From assembly GCA_002694985.1 (NCBI GenBank), contig NZNS01000002.1, forward strand, positions 62,001 to 126,000: a DNA stretch of 64,000 bases. Direction: 5' to 3'. The stretch's first letter is position 1. Each line of letters starts with the position of its first letter. Origin of the DNA: Parvibaculum sp. GTDB taxonomy: Bacteria; Pseudomonadota; Alphaproteobacteria; Parvibaculales; Parvibaculaceae. Positions 34,811 through 47,110 of the stretch are shown one piece after another. The notes beneath the pieces are model-generated. The model saw only the letters and a list, made by a program, of their open reading frames with translations. It did not search any database and was not told where the DNA came from. A program made the position numbers and the translations under genes.

Positions 34811-36079
34811 ATGAAGCGAATTAAGGTCGAGAGCCTCGAGCCAGGCGACATCGTGCTCACTGCGGATGGTGGCAAAACCAGCAAGTTCGTGCGCTTGTCG
34901 ACCAGAGGCTCCGTTTCCCACGCGATGATCTGCGTCCAGCATGGCTCGGTCATTGACTCGACCGACTACGGCGTCCAGGCGCGCAACATCCAGCGCGAAC
35001 TATACGAGGACGACGCCGAGCTCCTTGTGTTCCGTCTCCGGGCTCCGCTAAGCCGGATCCATCTCAACCTCGTTCTCGATTTCGCCCGCTTTGAGATTGG
35101 TACACGCTATTCGAAGATTGAGGCGGCGCGATCGGTTATTCCCGGATCGAAGCCCCGAAGCCGTCAGATGTTTTGCTCGCGCCTTGTCGCGCGAGCGTAT
35201 GCGAGCGCTGGCCTGCAGCTCGCTCCGGATCCGGACTATTGCACCCCGGAAGAAGTGCGGATCAGCCCGCTGCTCGTTGCGGTCAGCGACATCGTCGAAC
35301 CTGTCTCGAAGGAGGAGATTGCGGCTTGGCGTGATCGGCCAAATCCGATCGCCGACACGCATGATGCTCAGAATGCCGTCCTTGCCGCCGCACGCCGGCT
35401 CGATCCATCCATTGAGAACTTCACCGACTTGGATCGCTTGGTGCAGGCCCATCCGGAATGGGATGCCGACATCGCGCGCGCCTATCGCGACTCCGGCTAT
35501 CTGGAACTCTGGAAGACCGATTTCGAGGTCAATCCTTGGCACTATGACCTCGATGCCATGGAAAAAAGGACGGATCAGAGCACGATCATTGACCTGCGAT
35601 CATACTGTGTGAGCACTGTGCGAGAGGCATACACTGGCGGGCTTCGCTACGCGGTGAATCTCGTTCAATATCAGGCGTCGTATGGGGCGGCCGGCCGCGA
35701 GACAACCGGGCAGTTGGTTGTGCTCTACGAGCAGCTGGCCTTGAACGATCAAATGCGCCGCGAGACGGCGCTCGCCTGGCTGCGTCGCCACTTTCCGTCG
35801 GATGCTTCCAACGAGCTCGAGCGCATCGTGCCGCATTCCGAACTCTGGTTCTCCATCATCGATCGCTTGGAGCCTCGGTTGGGAGCTATCGCACGGATGT
35901 CGATCGCGAAGGAGGGAGCTTCGGAAGTTTGCTCCTCGTGCGGCGATCCCGGCGACGACTATCGTCTGGTCAATAGCGCCGAGACGATGCCCGGCGTTCC
36001 GTCGCTGCGACTGTGCCCGGATTGCGTCGCGATTCGGCGGACGCGGCATGGCGAAGTCCTTGAGCCGCTGGATGACTAG
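34811..36079 (+). CDS. YiiX/YebB-like permuted NlpC/P60 cysteine hydrolase with zinc-ribbon tail
   Basis: 422 residues. The N-terminal 170 residues carry the permuted papain-like order: EPGDIVLT, then SVSHAMICV (His37) and FCSRLVARAYASAGL (Cys about 122). Such enzymes cleave amide or ester bonds in peptidoglycan peptides or lipids. Residues 170-375 are unrecognised helices; the end holds a four-Cys ribbon CSSCGDPGDD ... LCPDC. No signal peptide is present, so it acts in the cytoplasm. Its stop codon TAG is formed by the TA target duplicate and the first base of the adjoining IS, but the uninterrupted sequence would also give TAG. Confidence 0.75.
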   Translation: MKRIKVESLEPGDIVLTADGGKTSKFVRLSTRGSVSHAMICVQHGSVIDSTDYGVQARNIQRELYEDDAELLVFRLRAPLSRIHLNLVLDFARFEIGTRYSKIEAARSVIPGSKPRSRQMFCSRLVARAYASAGLQLAPDPDYCTPEEVRISPLLVAVSDIVEPVSKEEIAAWRDRPNPIADTHDAQNAVLAAARRLDPSIENFTDLDRLVQAHPEWDADIARAYRDSGYLELWKTDFEVNPWHYDLDAMEKRTDQSTIIDLRSYCVSTVREAYTGGLRYAVNLVQYQASYGAAGRETTGQLVVLYEQLALNDQMRRETALAWLRRHFPSDASNELERIVPHSELWFSIIDRLEPRLGAIARMSIAKEGASEVCSSCGDPGDDYRLVNSAETMPGVPSLRLCPDCVAIRRTRHGEVLEPLDD

Positions 36080-36924
36080 GTAGGGGACCCAACCAAACAA
36101 TTGTCAAGATTGGGAGATTCTCTGCGGGTATGGGTCGCGGGGGCATGGAGGACACCATGCTTGATCTCTACTGGCTATCGGACGATGCGTGGGCGCGTCT
36201 TGAACCCCATCTGCCTCACAACCAGCCGGGTCGACCGCGCGTCGACGACCGGCGTGTGATCAGCGGCATCCTTCACATCCTCAAGACAGGGGCGCGCTGG
36301 CGCGACGTACCGCCCGAATACGGCCCGGCAAAGACGATCTACAATCGCTACACCCGTTGGGCGCATCGCGGCGTCTGGCAGCGGATTTTCGCCAAGGTCG
36401 CCGCAGGGGGAGCGATCCCTGATGAACTGATGCTCGACAGCTCCCATGTAAAGGCGCATCGGTCAGCTTCCGGCGGAAAAGGGGGGAGTGGACGCAGGCG
36501 GTCGGCGTATCGCGGGGCGGCCGAACGACCAAAATCCATTGTCTGGCCGATGCTTGCGGCAGGATCGTCGCCATCGCGCTGACACCGGGCAACATCGCCG
36601 ACATCAGCATGGCCATGCCCTTGCTGGAGGCCATCGCGCCGGCCAAACGTCTCCTTGCAGACAAGGCCTATGACGCCGATCGACTGCGAAACTGGCTCGG
36701 CGACAGGCAGATCGAAGCCATCATACCGGGTCGCGCAACCCGAAACGCTGCCTATGCCCTCAACCGCCCCGCATACCGGCGCCGCAACATCATCGAGCGC
36801 ATGTTCGGGAAGCTCAAAAACTGGAAGCGCATCGCCACACGATACGACAGGCTCGCCGTAAACTTCCTCGCAGCCATCGCCCTCGTCGCTCTTGCGACGC
36901 AATGGCTCAAATGAGTCCCCTACC
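36079..36924 (+). mobile_element. IS427-like (IS5-family) insertion sequence, TA target duplication
   Basis: 846 bp with ends GGTAGGGGAC (36079-36088) and GTCCCCTACC (36915-36924), flanked by TA on both sides (36077-36078, 36925-36926). Two overlapping transposase frames are joined at an A4G6 run, the programmed frameshift of this group. It adjoins the 3' end of the NlpC/P60-like gene. Confidence 0.9.
36145..36914 (+). CDS. IS5-family transposase, two frames with programmed frameshift
   Basis: First frame from ATG 36145 or 36157 (MLDLYWLSDDAWARLEPHLP; first Asp in LMLDSSHVKAHRSA) to 36582. The second continues to 36914 with CLADACGRIVAIALTPGN, LLADKAYDADRLR (second Asp) and RRNIIERMFGKLKNWKR (catalytic Glu). 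The shift falls at AAAAGGGGGG (36478-36487), the A/G slippery run used by IS427-group elements to make the fused enzyme. All three DDE residues are present, so the element may be active. Confidence 0.88.
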
Positions 36925-37060
36925 TAGCCTTGCGCGGACCATGATAGGCTTTGCGTATGTCGGCGTGCCGCGCCGGGGCAGCGATGGATACCATTCTGCC
37001 CTTCGCCAACTGGAAATTGCGGCTGTGCCCCGATCCGGTGGCCGCTCATTGTGTTCCGAT

Positions 37061-37803
37061 TTAATCGAGTCCTTGTTTCCCGGGCGCCCAATACGCCTTG
37101 GTGAGGATACGGGCTGCCGGCACACGCCGCCGCTTTAGATCTTGCCGAAGCCGCTGGATGGTGCCGGCCTTGCCCGTCAACACGAACGAGGCTCCAGCAG
37201 CGATCGGCGCGCCAAGCGCTGCCCCCATATCATTGACATGCCCGTAATCCTCGCGCTTCGTGACCGGCGTCGCCCCTTCGAGACCAAGTCGTGCCAAGGC
37301 CTGGCCGCAGCTCTCGATGTCGCCGATCTCGAAGCAGCAACTCACGGCGCCAGCCCGGTCCGTCGATGCCAGCGCATGGGCGAGCCCGATCGAGGTTTCA
37401 TCGCCGAAGACAGCCAGCGCCGCCGTCGCACGCCCTGCATCGAGCGGGCTGCGCGGTCCGAAGAGATGATATTCGTGGCCTGCCCTGAGGCCGCGCAGCC
37501 ATGCGCTTCCCGGCCCTTCGCCATGCATGTAACCGAGGATACGGGTGCGCCCCTCGGCCGCATTCCAATCCATCGGCGTATAGGTGCGACTTACGAAGGC
37601 CGAGCCCATCGCAATCTGGACCTTGTGCCCGGGGGTCCATGCGACGCCCCGCAGGGAGCTCCATCCAGCGTGACGAGCCGAAAGCGATCGCCGATATCGG
37701 CGATCGACGCGACGGTCGCGCGCTTCACGAAGAGGCCCAGAAGCGCCTTGCTGAGCCGGCCAGGCGCCTTCGCGGCGCTGCCATCCGCTCCTGACGCCGG
37801 CAT
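37061..37803 (-). pseudogene. Siderophore-interacting protein (FAD-binding ferric reductase), frameshifted
   Basis: About 247 residues in two frames. 37803-37640 gives the N-terminus (ALLGLFVKRATVASIADIGDRFRLVTLDG); after that the match moves to the frame of 37640-37061 (ALRGVAWTPGHKVQIAMGSA, FVSRTYTPMDWN with the FAD-binding RxYTPM motif, LGYMHGEGPGSAWL, ALAVFGDETSIG and the end YWAPGKQGLD). One base is missing or two are extra near 37657. The intact enzyme releases iron from siderophores with NAD(P)H. The gene is coupled to the O-methyltransferase fragment (shared base at 37803). A sequencing error cannot be excluded. Confidence 0.75.
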
Positions 37804-38372
37804 TACAGGATTCTCACGGCGAATTCGTTGCCGCGGCCCTCGTCGATCGGCAGCGTCTGCGCGATGTAGCCGTTCGCGGGATTGCGGACATATCCCAGAT
37901 AGTCCTCCGCAAATGCGTTCTCGGCCAAGATCACGGCGCCGGGCCGCAGCCGGGGCTCAATTAGCTTGAGCACCGGCAGGTAGAGCGACCAGGCACCGCC
38001 GATCAGTGCAAGGTCGACCTCTCCGCCGACATCCTTGAGCGTCTCGAGCGCGTCACCCTCGCGAATTTCCACCAGGTCGCCGAGGCCAGCCGCGTCGATA
38101 TGCGCCCGCGCCCGCGCCACCTTGGCGGGCTCCAACTCGGATCCGATGAGCTGCCCGCCACCATTGTCGCGGAGCGCCGCGGCGAGATAGATGGTCGAGA
38201 TATCCTCGGTCGGGCAACCGCTTCGTACTGCGGCGAACAGACGCTTCCGACACGGCACGCAAGGCTGTGCTTCCGCGATCGGGCACCACACCACTATGCC
38301 AGTCAGAACCCATAGCGCTCGTCGGCCCAGCGCAGCAGCACCTTTGCGTCGTGCTCGCGAAGACGCACTCAC
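37803..38372 (-). pseudogene. Class I O-methyltransferase, 5' truncated
   Basis: From about 38205 leftward the translation is a SAM-dependent methyltransferase (ISTIYLAAALRDNGGGQLIG, ELEPAKVARARAHI, EIREGDALETL, ending NPANGYIAQTLPIDEGRGNEF). The preceding sequence (MSASSRARRKGAAALGRRALW) is not part of the family and overlaps the 3' end of the next gene, so the natural first half with the EFGTSFG SAM loop is missing. The core also has ALIGGAWSLYLP where homologues have a L-D-G-A acidic motif. With the frameshifted siderophore-interacting gene it is the remnant of a known gene pair cut by a rearrangement near 38205. Confidence 0.7.
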
Positions 38373-39394
38373 GCCTCGCGGAGGCCTTGCGCGATCGCAT
38401 CGCCGACCTCGGGAGAGACTTTATTGCCGTGGGTCATCAGGAAAAACCAGGCAAACGGAAGGCCCATCTCCCGGTCGATTGCCTCGATGCGATCCATGAG
38501 GATATGGACGGAAGAATCGCCCACCTCCAGGCGCTCTTCCGGCAGATGCAGCGGACGTGGGATGAACGCGACCTCACGCTCACCTTTGTGCTCGTAGTCC
38601 CTGATGTCGAGCGCCCAATGCTCGTACACGCGGCTCGCTCGCGCGCTCGATTCCTCCCAATCCTGAAAGAAGCGCACCTCACGCGGCGTAAAATCGAAGT
38701 AGTTGGGCTGCAAATCGAGAAACGGCGTCCGCGTGCCATCGGAGCCAACCCAGACGCGTCGCTCCAACTCCGGCCGTCGCGCCTCGCGCTTGTCGCGCTC
38801 GAGACGCGCGCAGCGCGCGAGAAAGCTACGGATATGCACGATGTTGCTTCCCGGCCTGCCGAGCAATCGGTAGAGCGGACCCGCAAGCACCTTGTCGTCC
38901 GACATATCGTCGTGCGTGATCCATGACGGATCGAGCAGTTCGTCTTCACCCCACGGCCGGCGTGATGGGTTGACGATCGGCCCTGCGCACCATTCGGTCT
39001 CGCGACCGAGCGAAATCTGGACATAGTGAGCCACACCGGATCCTGTCGGCGCGAAAGCATAGACGCTGTTTCCGTGCCATTCCGAGATCTGGAGATCAGT
39101 GTCCTGCAACCGTCGCCAGAGGGTCGCGATGTCTCCATTATCCTTCGCGAGCTCGGTCTTCATCCAAGGTCGATACTCGGCAATCCGTGTTCCATCCGCG
39201 GCCAGCACCGAGCGCGTGTCCCGCCAATACTGGTCGTCGACGCTCGTCGCCAAGAATGCGAACCCAGGGAACGCCTCGCCCAATGCGCTTGCCAAGGCGG
39301 TCTCGTCGACGCCCGCCGGCAGACGCGCCAGGACGGCCTCGACCGAGCCGTGGTCAGGCAGTTTGGCAGGTGCGTTCTCCGAAATCTCAGCCAT
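38369..39394 (-). CDS. Hypothetical protein downstream of abiEii
   Basis: 341 residues, soluble, rich in Trp, Asp and Arg, not recognised (LARLPAGVDETALASALGEAFPGFAF in parts, WRRLQDTDLQISEWHGNSVY, RRPWGEDELLDPSWITHDDMSDD). It follows AbiEii by 59 bp on the same strand and may be the third gene of that operon. After the TGA at 38369 the same frame stays open for 21 codons reading VRLREHDAKVLLRWADERYG, which looks like a continuation; the stop may be a recent nonsense change. No membrane segment or known motif. Confidence 0.6.
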   Translation of the reverse strand: MAEISENAPAKLPDHGSVEAVLARLPAGVDETALASALGEAFPGFAFLATSVDDQYWRDTRSVLAADGTRIAEYRPWMKTELAKDNGDIATLWRRLQDTDLQISEWHGNSVYAFAPTGSGVAHYVQISLGRETEWCAGPIVNPSRRPWGEDELLDPSWITHDDMSDDKVLAGPLYRLLGRPGSNIVHIRSFLARCARLERDKREARRPELERRVWVGSDGTRTPFLDLQPNYFDFTPREVRFFQDWEESSARASRVYEHWALDIRDYEHKGEREVAFIPRPLHLPEERLEVGDSSVHILMDRIEAIDREMGLPFAWFFLMTHGNKVSPEVGDAIAQGLREA

Positions 39395-39453
39395 GTGGCC
39401 ACCCTATCATTTCGGCCCGGCCGGGTCTTTGCCCGACTCCGCCGGTGCGGTCG

Positions 39454-40566
39454 TCATGTGTCACCAGCCCCGGCCTCTGCCGCGTTGAGATGCTGCTCGA
39501 GCGCTTCGATGCTGGCGATCACGTCGTCGAAGGTCGGCGGTCTGCCGAAGATCATCGCCGTCATGCGCCCGTAGTCGGCCGCGAGCTCCGCACGCATGTC
39601 CGGCGTCGGGACGAGTCGATAGCTCCCCGGCACGGCGCGGTCGTATCGGTGATCCGGCGCGCGAAACATCAGGCGCTTGTGCTGCCGGCAGGCTTCGGCC
39701 AGATCGCGCAACGACGCCGTCGCGACGCCATAGTCCGCATGCGTCCAGATCTGATGGACGTCGTAGTAGTGACGTGAGTAACGATTGAGATCGGGCACAG
39801 GCCGTTCGGGATTGGCATCCTCACGCCGTTTCTCCGTCATCTCCGTCATCGCATGCAGGATCAGCACCTTCTCCCAGAAGGTCCGCTCCGGCTTGACCGT
39901 CGTCACGTTGCGAACGGTGAGGTCCATCCCTTCCGGCATTTCGTCAGCGATGTAGGGGACGATCTCGCGCGGCTCGGCCGGCTCCGGATCGGGACGCGCG
40001 CCGCCCTCGATGCGGACCGCGGCCTGCACATAGTTCTGCGCGGAATCGAAGGCGCTCTTGTATCCGATCACCAGAATGTCGAGCGCGTCTCTGTTGCGAT
40101 AATTGTCGAAGCCGAAGCCGAGCGTGAAATGTCCCGGCTGCTCGATCGCTTCCTCGACTGTGGCGATCTCGTTCGCCAGCCGCTCCTTCAGCGGACCGGA
40201 GATGTATTGGCGTGCCGCCTCGTCGACCTTCTGGGCCAGCGCGCGCTGCTGCTGGTTGATCGAGGGCATGGCGGCGATGTCGGCTTCGAGCGGGACATGC
40301 AGATCGGCCTTGTAGATGCCGATGTCGATGTCCTCGGAAAAACGCCGGATCAGTCCATACGCCTTGCTGAGGCTCGTGCCGCCTTTGAAATACAGGCCGA
40401 TCGGATCATCGCCGCGCCGGTTGAACAGGAAGTCGAGCACCCAGCAGACATAGAGGTCCTTCTCGACGTTCTGCGCCTGCGTTTCGAGATGCGCGGCGAC
40501 CGTCTCGAAGAGAGCACGGCGGTCGTCGACGCTCGATCGCAGGACTTCAATGAACGTCTTCAGCAT
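39454..40566 (-). CDS. abiEii: AbiEii-type nucleotidyltransferase toxin
   Basis: 370 residues from ATG 40566, which overlaps the abiEi gene by 20 bp; 40599 is only the open frame. FKGGTSLSKAYGLIRRFSEDIDIGI (read in parts, about 70-95) is the GGTSL...S-x-D-x-D signature of the DUF1814/AbiEii fold, and TFWEKVLILHAMTE matches its downstream Lys motif. AbiEii toxins transfer nucleotides (CMP or GMP) to the acceptor end of tRNA or to other targets and cause abortive infection. Complete and in the usual order antitoxin-toxin. Confidence 0.9.
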   Translation of the reverse strand: MLKTFIEVLRSSVDDRRALFETVAAHLETQAQNVEKDLYVCWVLDFLFNRRGDDPIGLYFKGGTSLSKAYGLIRRFSEDIDIGIYKADLHVPLEADIAAMPSINQQQRALAQKVDEAARQYISGPLKERLANEIATVEEAIEQPGHFTLGFGFDNYRNRDALDILVIGYKSAFDSAQNYVQAAVRIEGGARPDPEPAEPREIVPYIADEMPEGMDLTVRNVTTVKPERTFWEKVLILHAMTEMTEKRREDANPERPVPDLNRYSRHYYDVHQIWTHADYGVATASLRDLAEACRQHKRLMFRAPDHRYDRAVPGSYRLVPTPDMRAELAADYGRMTAMIFGRPPTFDDVIASIEALEQHLNAAEAGAGDT

Positions 40567-41287
40567 GATCGCCCTTCGTGCGTTCGATGTCCGGCGCATT
40601 CTCGCTGTGATCCTCGGCGAGCCGGCGCGTGATCGTCTCGATCAGTGGATACATCCATGCCGGGACCGCGCGGAAGTTCTCGCGCAGATCATCCGCGACC
40701 TTCTCGCGGTTCGGATCGCGCGACAGATGCCGAACGATGCCGTTCACGGCGGCGTCGAGGCTCGCCTTCTCATCCCGAAACCATGTCAGCGCCTGGACGA
40801 CGCGCATGGCTGGCCGCCCGGCCCAGAACGCCGTCTTCGCCGCGACGCGTTTGAAGTCGAGCTTGTAGATGACCGGCTTCGTCACCTTCGCATCGCCGGC
40901 GCTCGCCTCGATCTCGATCGTCCGGGGATAGGTGTCGGCATAGATCGTCGAGCGCGCCGGTACGGCCGTCGTCAGGCCGAGATCGTTCGCCGCGGTCATG
41001 CCGTCGATGAGGACGCGCAGCTTGTCGCGCCGGGCAATGGCGTCGATGAAGGAGGCGCGAGGCGGAAACACCATCTTGCCGGTCAGCTTGCTGACGCCGG
41101 GCTTGTCGTAAAGGCCGCGATAGGGCCGGCGGATGTCGCCGCGCAGAGTCAGCCGCTGCAGCGCCTTCTCGACGGCGTTCGGCGTCCCGATGTCGAGGAA
41201 ATCGGCGCGCGACCACACCCCGGCCGGCGCCGCCTGGGCGATCCGGGCATGGATGCGGTCGAGGGTGTCGGACGTCGGGTCGGGCAT
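40547..41287 (-). CDS. abiEi: AbiEi-type antitoxin / DUF6088
   Basis: 246 residues from ATG 41287 behind GAGGGG. Residues 15-65 (WSRADFLDIGTPNAVEKALQRLTLRGDIRRPYRGLYDKP in parts) form the winged helix of AbiEi antitoxins; the rest corresponds to DUF6088. Type IV antitoxins repress their own promoter by binding inverted or direct repeats and oppose AbiEii without binding it stably. Two 16-bp identical repeats 51 bp apart and a TATAAT promoter lie directly upstream (41300-41386). Confidence 0.85.
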   Translation of the reverse strand: MPDPTSDTLDRIHARIAQAAPAGVWSRADFLDIGTPNAVEKALQRLTLRGDIRRPYRGLYDKPGVSKLTGKMVFPPRASFIDAIARRDKLRVLIDGMTAANDLGLTTAVPARSTIYADTYPRTIEIEASAGDAKVTKPVIYKLDFKRVAAKTAFWAGRPAMRVVQALTWFRDEKASLDAAVNGIVRHLSRDPNREKVADDLRENFRAVPAWMYPLIETITRRLAEDHSENAPDIERTKGDHAEDVH

Positions 41288-41299
41288 TGGCCCCTCAGT

Positions 41300-41386
41300 T
41301 CTGTCCGAAGATTATATCTAAACTTTGGTCAGTAGCAATCTGGAACTCGCTCTGTCCAGAATTTGTATTCAAACTTTGGTCAGTAG
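41300..41386 (-). promoter_or_regulatory. abiE promoter with two 51-bp-spaced repeats
   Basis: On the minus strand TTGCTA (41338-41333), 16-bp spacer and TATAAT (41316-41311) make a promoter 24 bp before abiEi. CTACTGACCAAAGTTT occurs twice without change (41320-41335 and 41371-41386), each followed 51 bp apart by GGACAGA (41300-41306, 41351-41357). The repeat covers the spacer of the promoter and its upstream copy, as expected of AbiEi operators. Confidence 0.75.
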
Positions 41387-41470
41387 AAGGCCGCTTGCCC
41401 CTCCTTCTCCTTCCGGACGACCCCTCGCAGGACGATTCAGACGAGTCTGATTGACTCTCTAGGACGACAA

Positions 41471-41485
41471 GAACAAACATAGAAC
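41471..41485 (+). promoter_or_regulatory. LexA (SOS) box
   Basis: GAAC AAACATA GAAC (41471-41485), which is GTTC-N7-GTTC on the other strand, the alphaproteobacterial LexA site. It stands 30 bp before imuA and implies damage induction of imuA-imuB-dnaE2. Confidence 0.85.
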
Positions 41486-41515
41486 ATATCAGATGCAGAG
41501 AGCGTTGCAAAGGAC

Positions 41516-42277
41516 ATGAGTACGTCCGCCCCCCGATCAGTCGTGTCCGAGCTCCAGGCACGCATCGCCCGGCTCGAGGGCAGGACCGCGCAGCAGCGCG
41601 CGGTCCTGCCCTTCGGCGTGGCGGCGATCGACCGGGTTCTTCCGGAAGGAGGGTTGCTGCGCGGTGCGCTGCATGAGGTCGCCGGAGGCGGCAACGGCGC
41701 AGTGGACGGCGCGGCCGCCGCCCTGTTCGCCGCCGGCGTCGCGGCGCGCAGCGGCGGCAAGGTGCTGTGGTGCGTGACGCGCATGGATCTGTTCGCGCCG
41801 GCGCTCGCCCAGGCCGGTCTCGCGCCTGGCCGCGTCGTCTATGTCGAGTGCGGCGACGAGAAGGCCCTGCTCGCCTGTTTCGAGGAAGGGCTACGGCATC
41901 CCGGATTGGGCGCCGTCGTCGCCGAGGTGTCGCGCCTCTCCATGACCGCCTCGCGCCGGCTCCAGCTCGCGGCCGAGGCCTCCGGCACGCTCGGCCTCGC
42001 GGTCCGGCGCTGGCGCCGACAGACCGAGGCGGCGGATTTCGGCATGCCGACCGCGGCCACCACGCGATGGCGCGTGTCGGCCCTGCCGTCGGCGCCGCTC
42101 CCGGTCCCCGGCGTCGGGCGACCGCGCTGGCTGCTCGAGCTCATCCGATCGCGCGCCGGAGAACGCGCGGATTTCGTTGTGGAGGCGTGTGATGACCAGG
42201 GTCGTCTCGCTCTTCCTTCCAACCTGGCCGACGGACAGGGTGCGAAGGATGTTGGGCGACGCCGCGCCTCCGCCTGA
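41516..42277 (+). CDS. imuA: ImuA, SOS mutagenesis protein
   Basis: 253 residues. VLPFGVAAIDRVLPEGGLLRGALHEVAG is the RecA-like N-terminal strand-loop of ImuA, but the P-loop is degenerate (GGGNGAVDGAA), and KVLWCVTRMDLFAPALAQAGL matches the family. ImuA links ImuB and DnaE2 with RecA in translesion synthesis. AAAGG lies before the ATG. The 3' end overlaps imuB by 86 bp. Controlled by the SOS box 30 bp upstream and divergent from abiE. On mobile DNA this is a second copy or a transferred mutasome. Confidence 0.9.
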   Translation: MSTSAPRSVVSELQARIARLEGRTAQQRAVLPFGVAAIDRVLPEGGLLRGALHEVAGGGNGAVDGAAAALFAAGVAARSGGKVLWCVTRMDLFAPALAQAGLAPGRVVYVECGDEKALLACFEEGLRHPGLGAVVAEVSRLSMTASRRLQLAAEASGTLGLAVRRWRRQTEAADFGMPTAATTRWRVSALPSAPLPVPGVGRPRWLLELIRSRAGERADFVVEACDDQGRLALPSNLADGQGAKDVGRRRASA

Positions 42278-43711
42278 GACGCCGCTCGTCCTTGTCGGCC
42301 GTGAGGGTCGCCGACGTGAGATCCTGGCCGCCGATGCGGCCGCGCAGCGCGCGGGCCTGCGCATCGGCATGGCCGCCAGCAAGGCGCAGGCGCTGGTGCG
42401 GGATCTCGTCATGCGCGACGCCGAGCCGGACGCGGACCTCGCCGCGCTCGACCGGCTCGCGCTCTGGGCGCTGCGCCGCTATTCGCCGATTGTCGCGGCA
42501 AACCCGCCCGACGGCCTCGTGATCGAAGCGACCGGCGCCACCCATCTTCACGGCGGCGAGACCGCCATGCTCGCCGACATGGTGGCGCGGCTGAAAGCTG
42601 CCGGCCTGTCCGCGCGCGCGGCGATGGCCGACACCTGGGGCGCGGCGCATGCGCTCGCGCGCTTCGCCGCACAGCCGACGCTCGTCGTTCCCGCCGGGGA
42701 GAGCGCCGCAGCGATCATGTCCCTGCCGATCGCGGCATTGCGGCTGCCGGCCACGACCGTCGACAGCCTGCGCCGGCTTGGCCTCGACCATATCGGCGAT
42801 CTCGAGCGCACCCCGCGCGCGCCGCTCGCGCTGCGCTTCGGGTCCGACATCGGCCGCCGCCTCGACCAGGCGATGCGCCGTCTCAGCGAGCCGATCGACC
42901 CGATCCGTCCCGCCGAGATCGCCGAGGTGCGGCGTCAATTTCCCGAGCCGATCTCAGCGGCCGAGACGATCGCCCGCTACATCGCCAAGCTGGTGAGCGA
43001 GCTTTGCATCCTGCTCGAGGCGCGCGGGCAGGGCGCCCGGCGCCTCGACCTTCTCTGTCACCGCGTCGATGCGCGGATGGTGGCGGTCCGCGTCGGCACG
43101 GCCTTGCCGGTGCGCGACGCCAGGCGCCTGACGCGGCTCCTCACCGACAAGATCGAGACCATTGATCCCGGCTTCGGCATCGAGCTGATGCGGCTTGCCG
43201 CGACGATCGCCGAGCCCTTGGACGCGAAGCAGATCATCTCCGATCTCGCCGCGCCGCCGGAGGCGGACATCAGCGACCTGATCGACACGCTGTCCAATCG
43301 CATCGGCGGCGAACGGCTCTATCGCATCGTGCCCCTTCAAAGCGACGTGCCGGAACGATCGGTCGCGCGCGCGTCGCCGGCGTCGCCGGACGCCGGCGCA
43401 TCCTGGTCAGGATCGTGGCCGCGCCCGGTGCGGCTCCTTGCCTCGCCCGAGCCGATCGAGACCGTGGCGCTTCTGCCCGATCATCCGCCCGTGACATTCG
43501 TTTGGCGCGGCATGCGCCGGCGCGTGCGGCGCGCCGATGGGCCCGAGCGGATCTTCGAGGAATGGTGGCGCAGCGACGCCGAGCTCGACGCCGTGCGTGA
43601 TTACTTCCGCGTCGAGGACGAGCAGGGCGAGCGGTTCTGGATTTATCGCGCCGGCGACGGCGAGCATGGCGAGACCGGCTCGCAGCGCTGGTATCTGCAC
43701 GGAATCTTCGG

Positions 43712-43715
<4 letters not shown>
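42192..43715 (+). CDS. imuB: ImuB, catalytically inactive Y-family polymerase
   Basis: 507 residues from ATG 42192 (GTG 42177 possible). [16 protein letters not shown] and [32 protein letters not shown] follow the Y-polymerase palm, but the acidic residues of active family members are absent: the first strand has FLPTWPTD in place of the D-x-D type motif and the SIDE-type motif reads [14 protein letters not shown]. Known ImuB proteins act as the hub that contacts the sliding clamp, ImuA and DnaE2. The last 4 bases overlap the dnaE2 start (ATGA). Confidence 0.9.
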
Positions 43716-46981
<3,266 letters not shown>

Positions 46982-47110
46982 GCGGTGACAGCGTCGTGGA
47001 CGGACAATCGGTCCGCTTCCGGCCAAGGCCGGCCAAGCGTGCGATAACAAAGCGCAGCGACTTTATTCCAATATCCGTACTGTGTAATCTAGCCGCTGGG
47101 GGAGGCGCGT

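Noticed and set aside
33503..34942. 479-residue open frame on the minus strand
   Set aside because: Antisense to DUF1403 and ScpB, both well supported on the plus strand.
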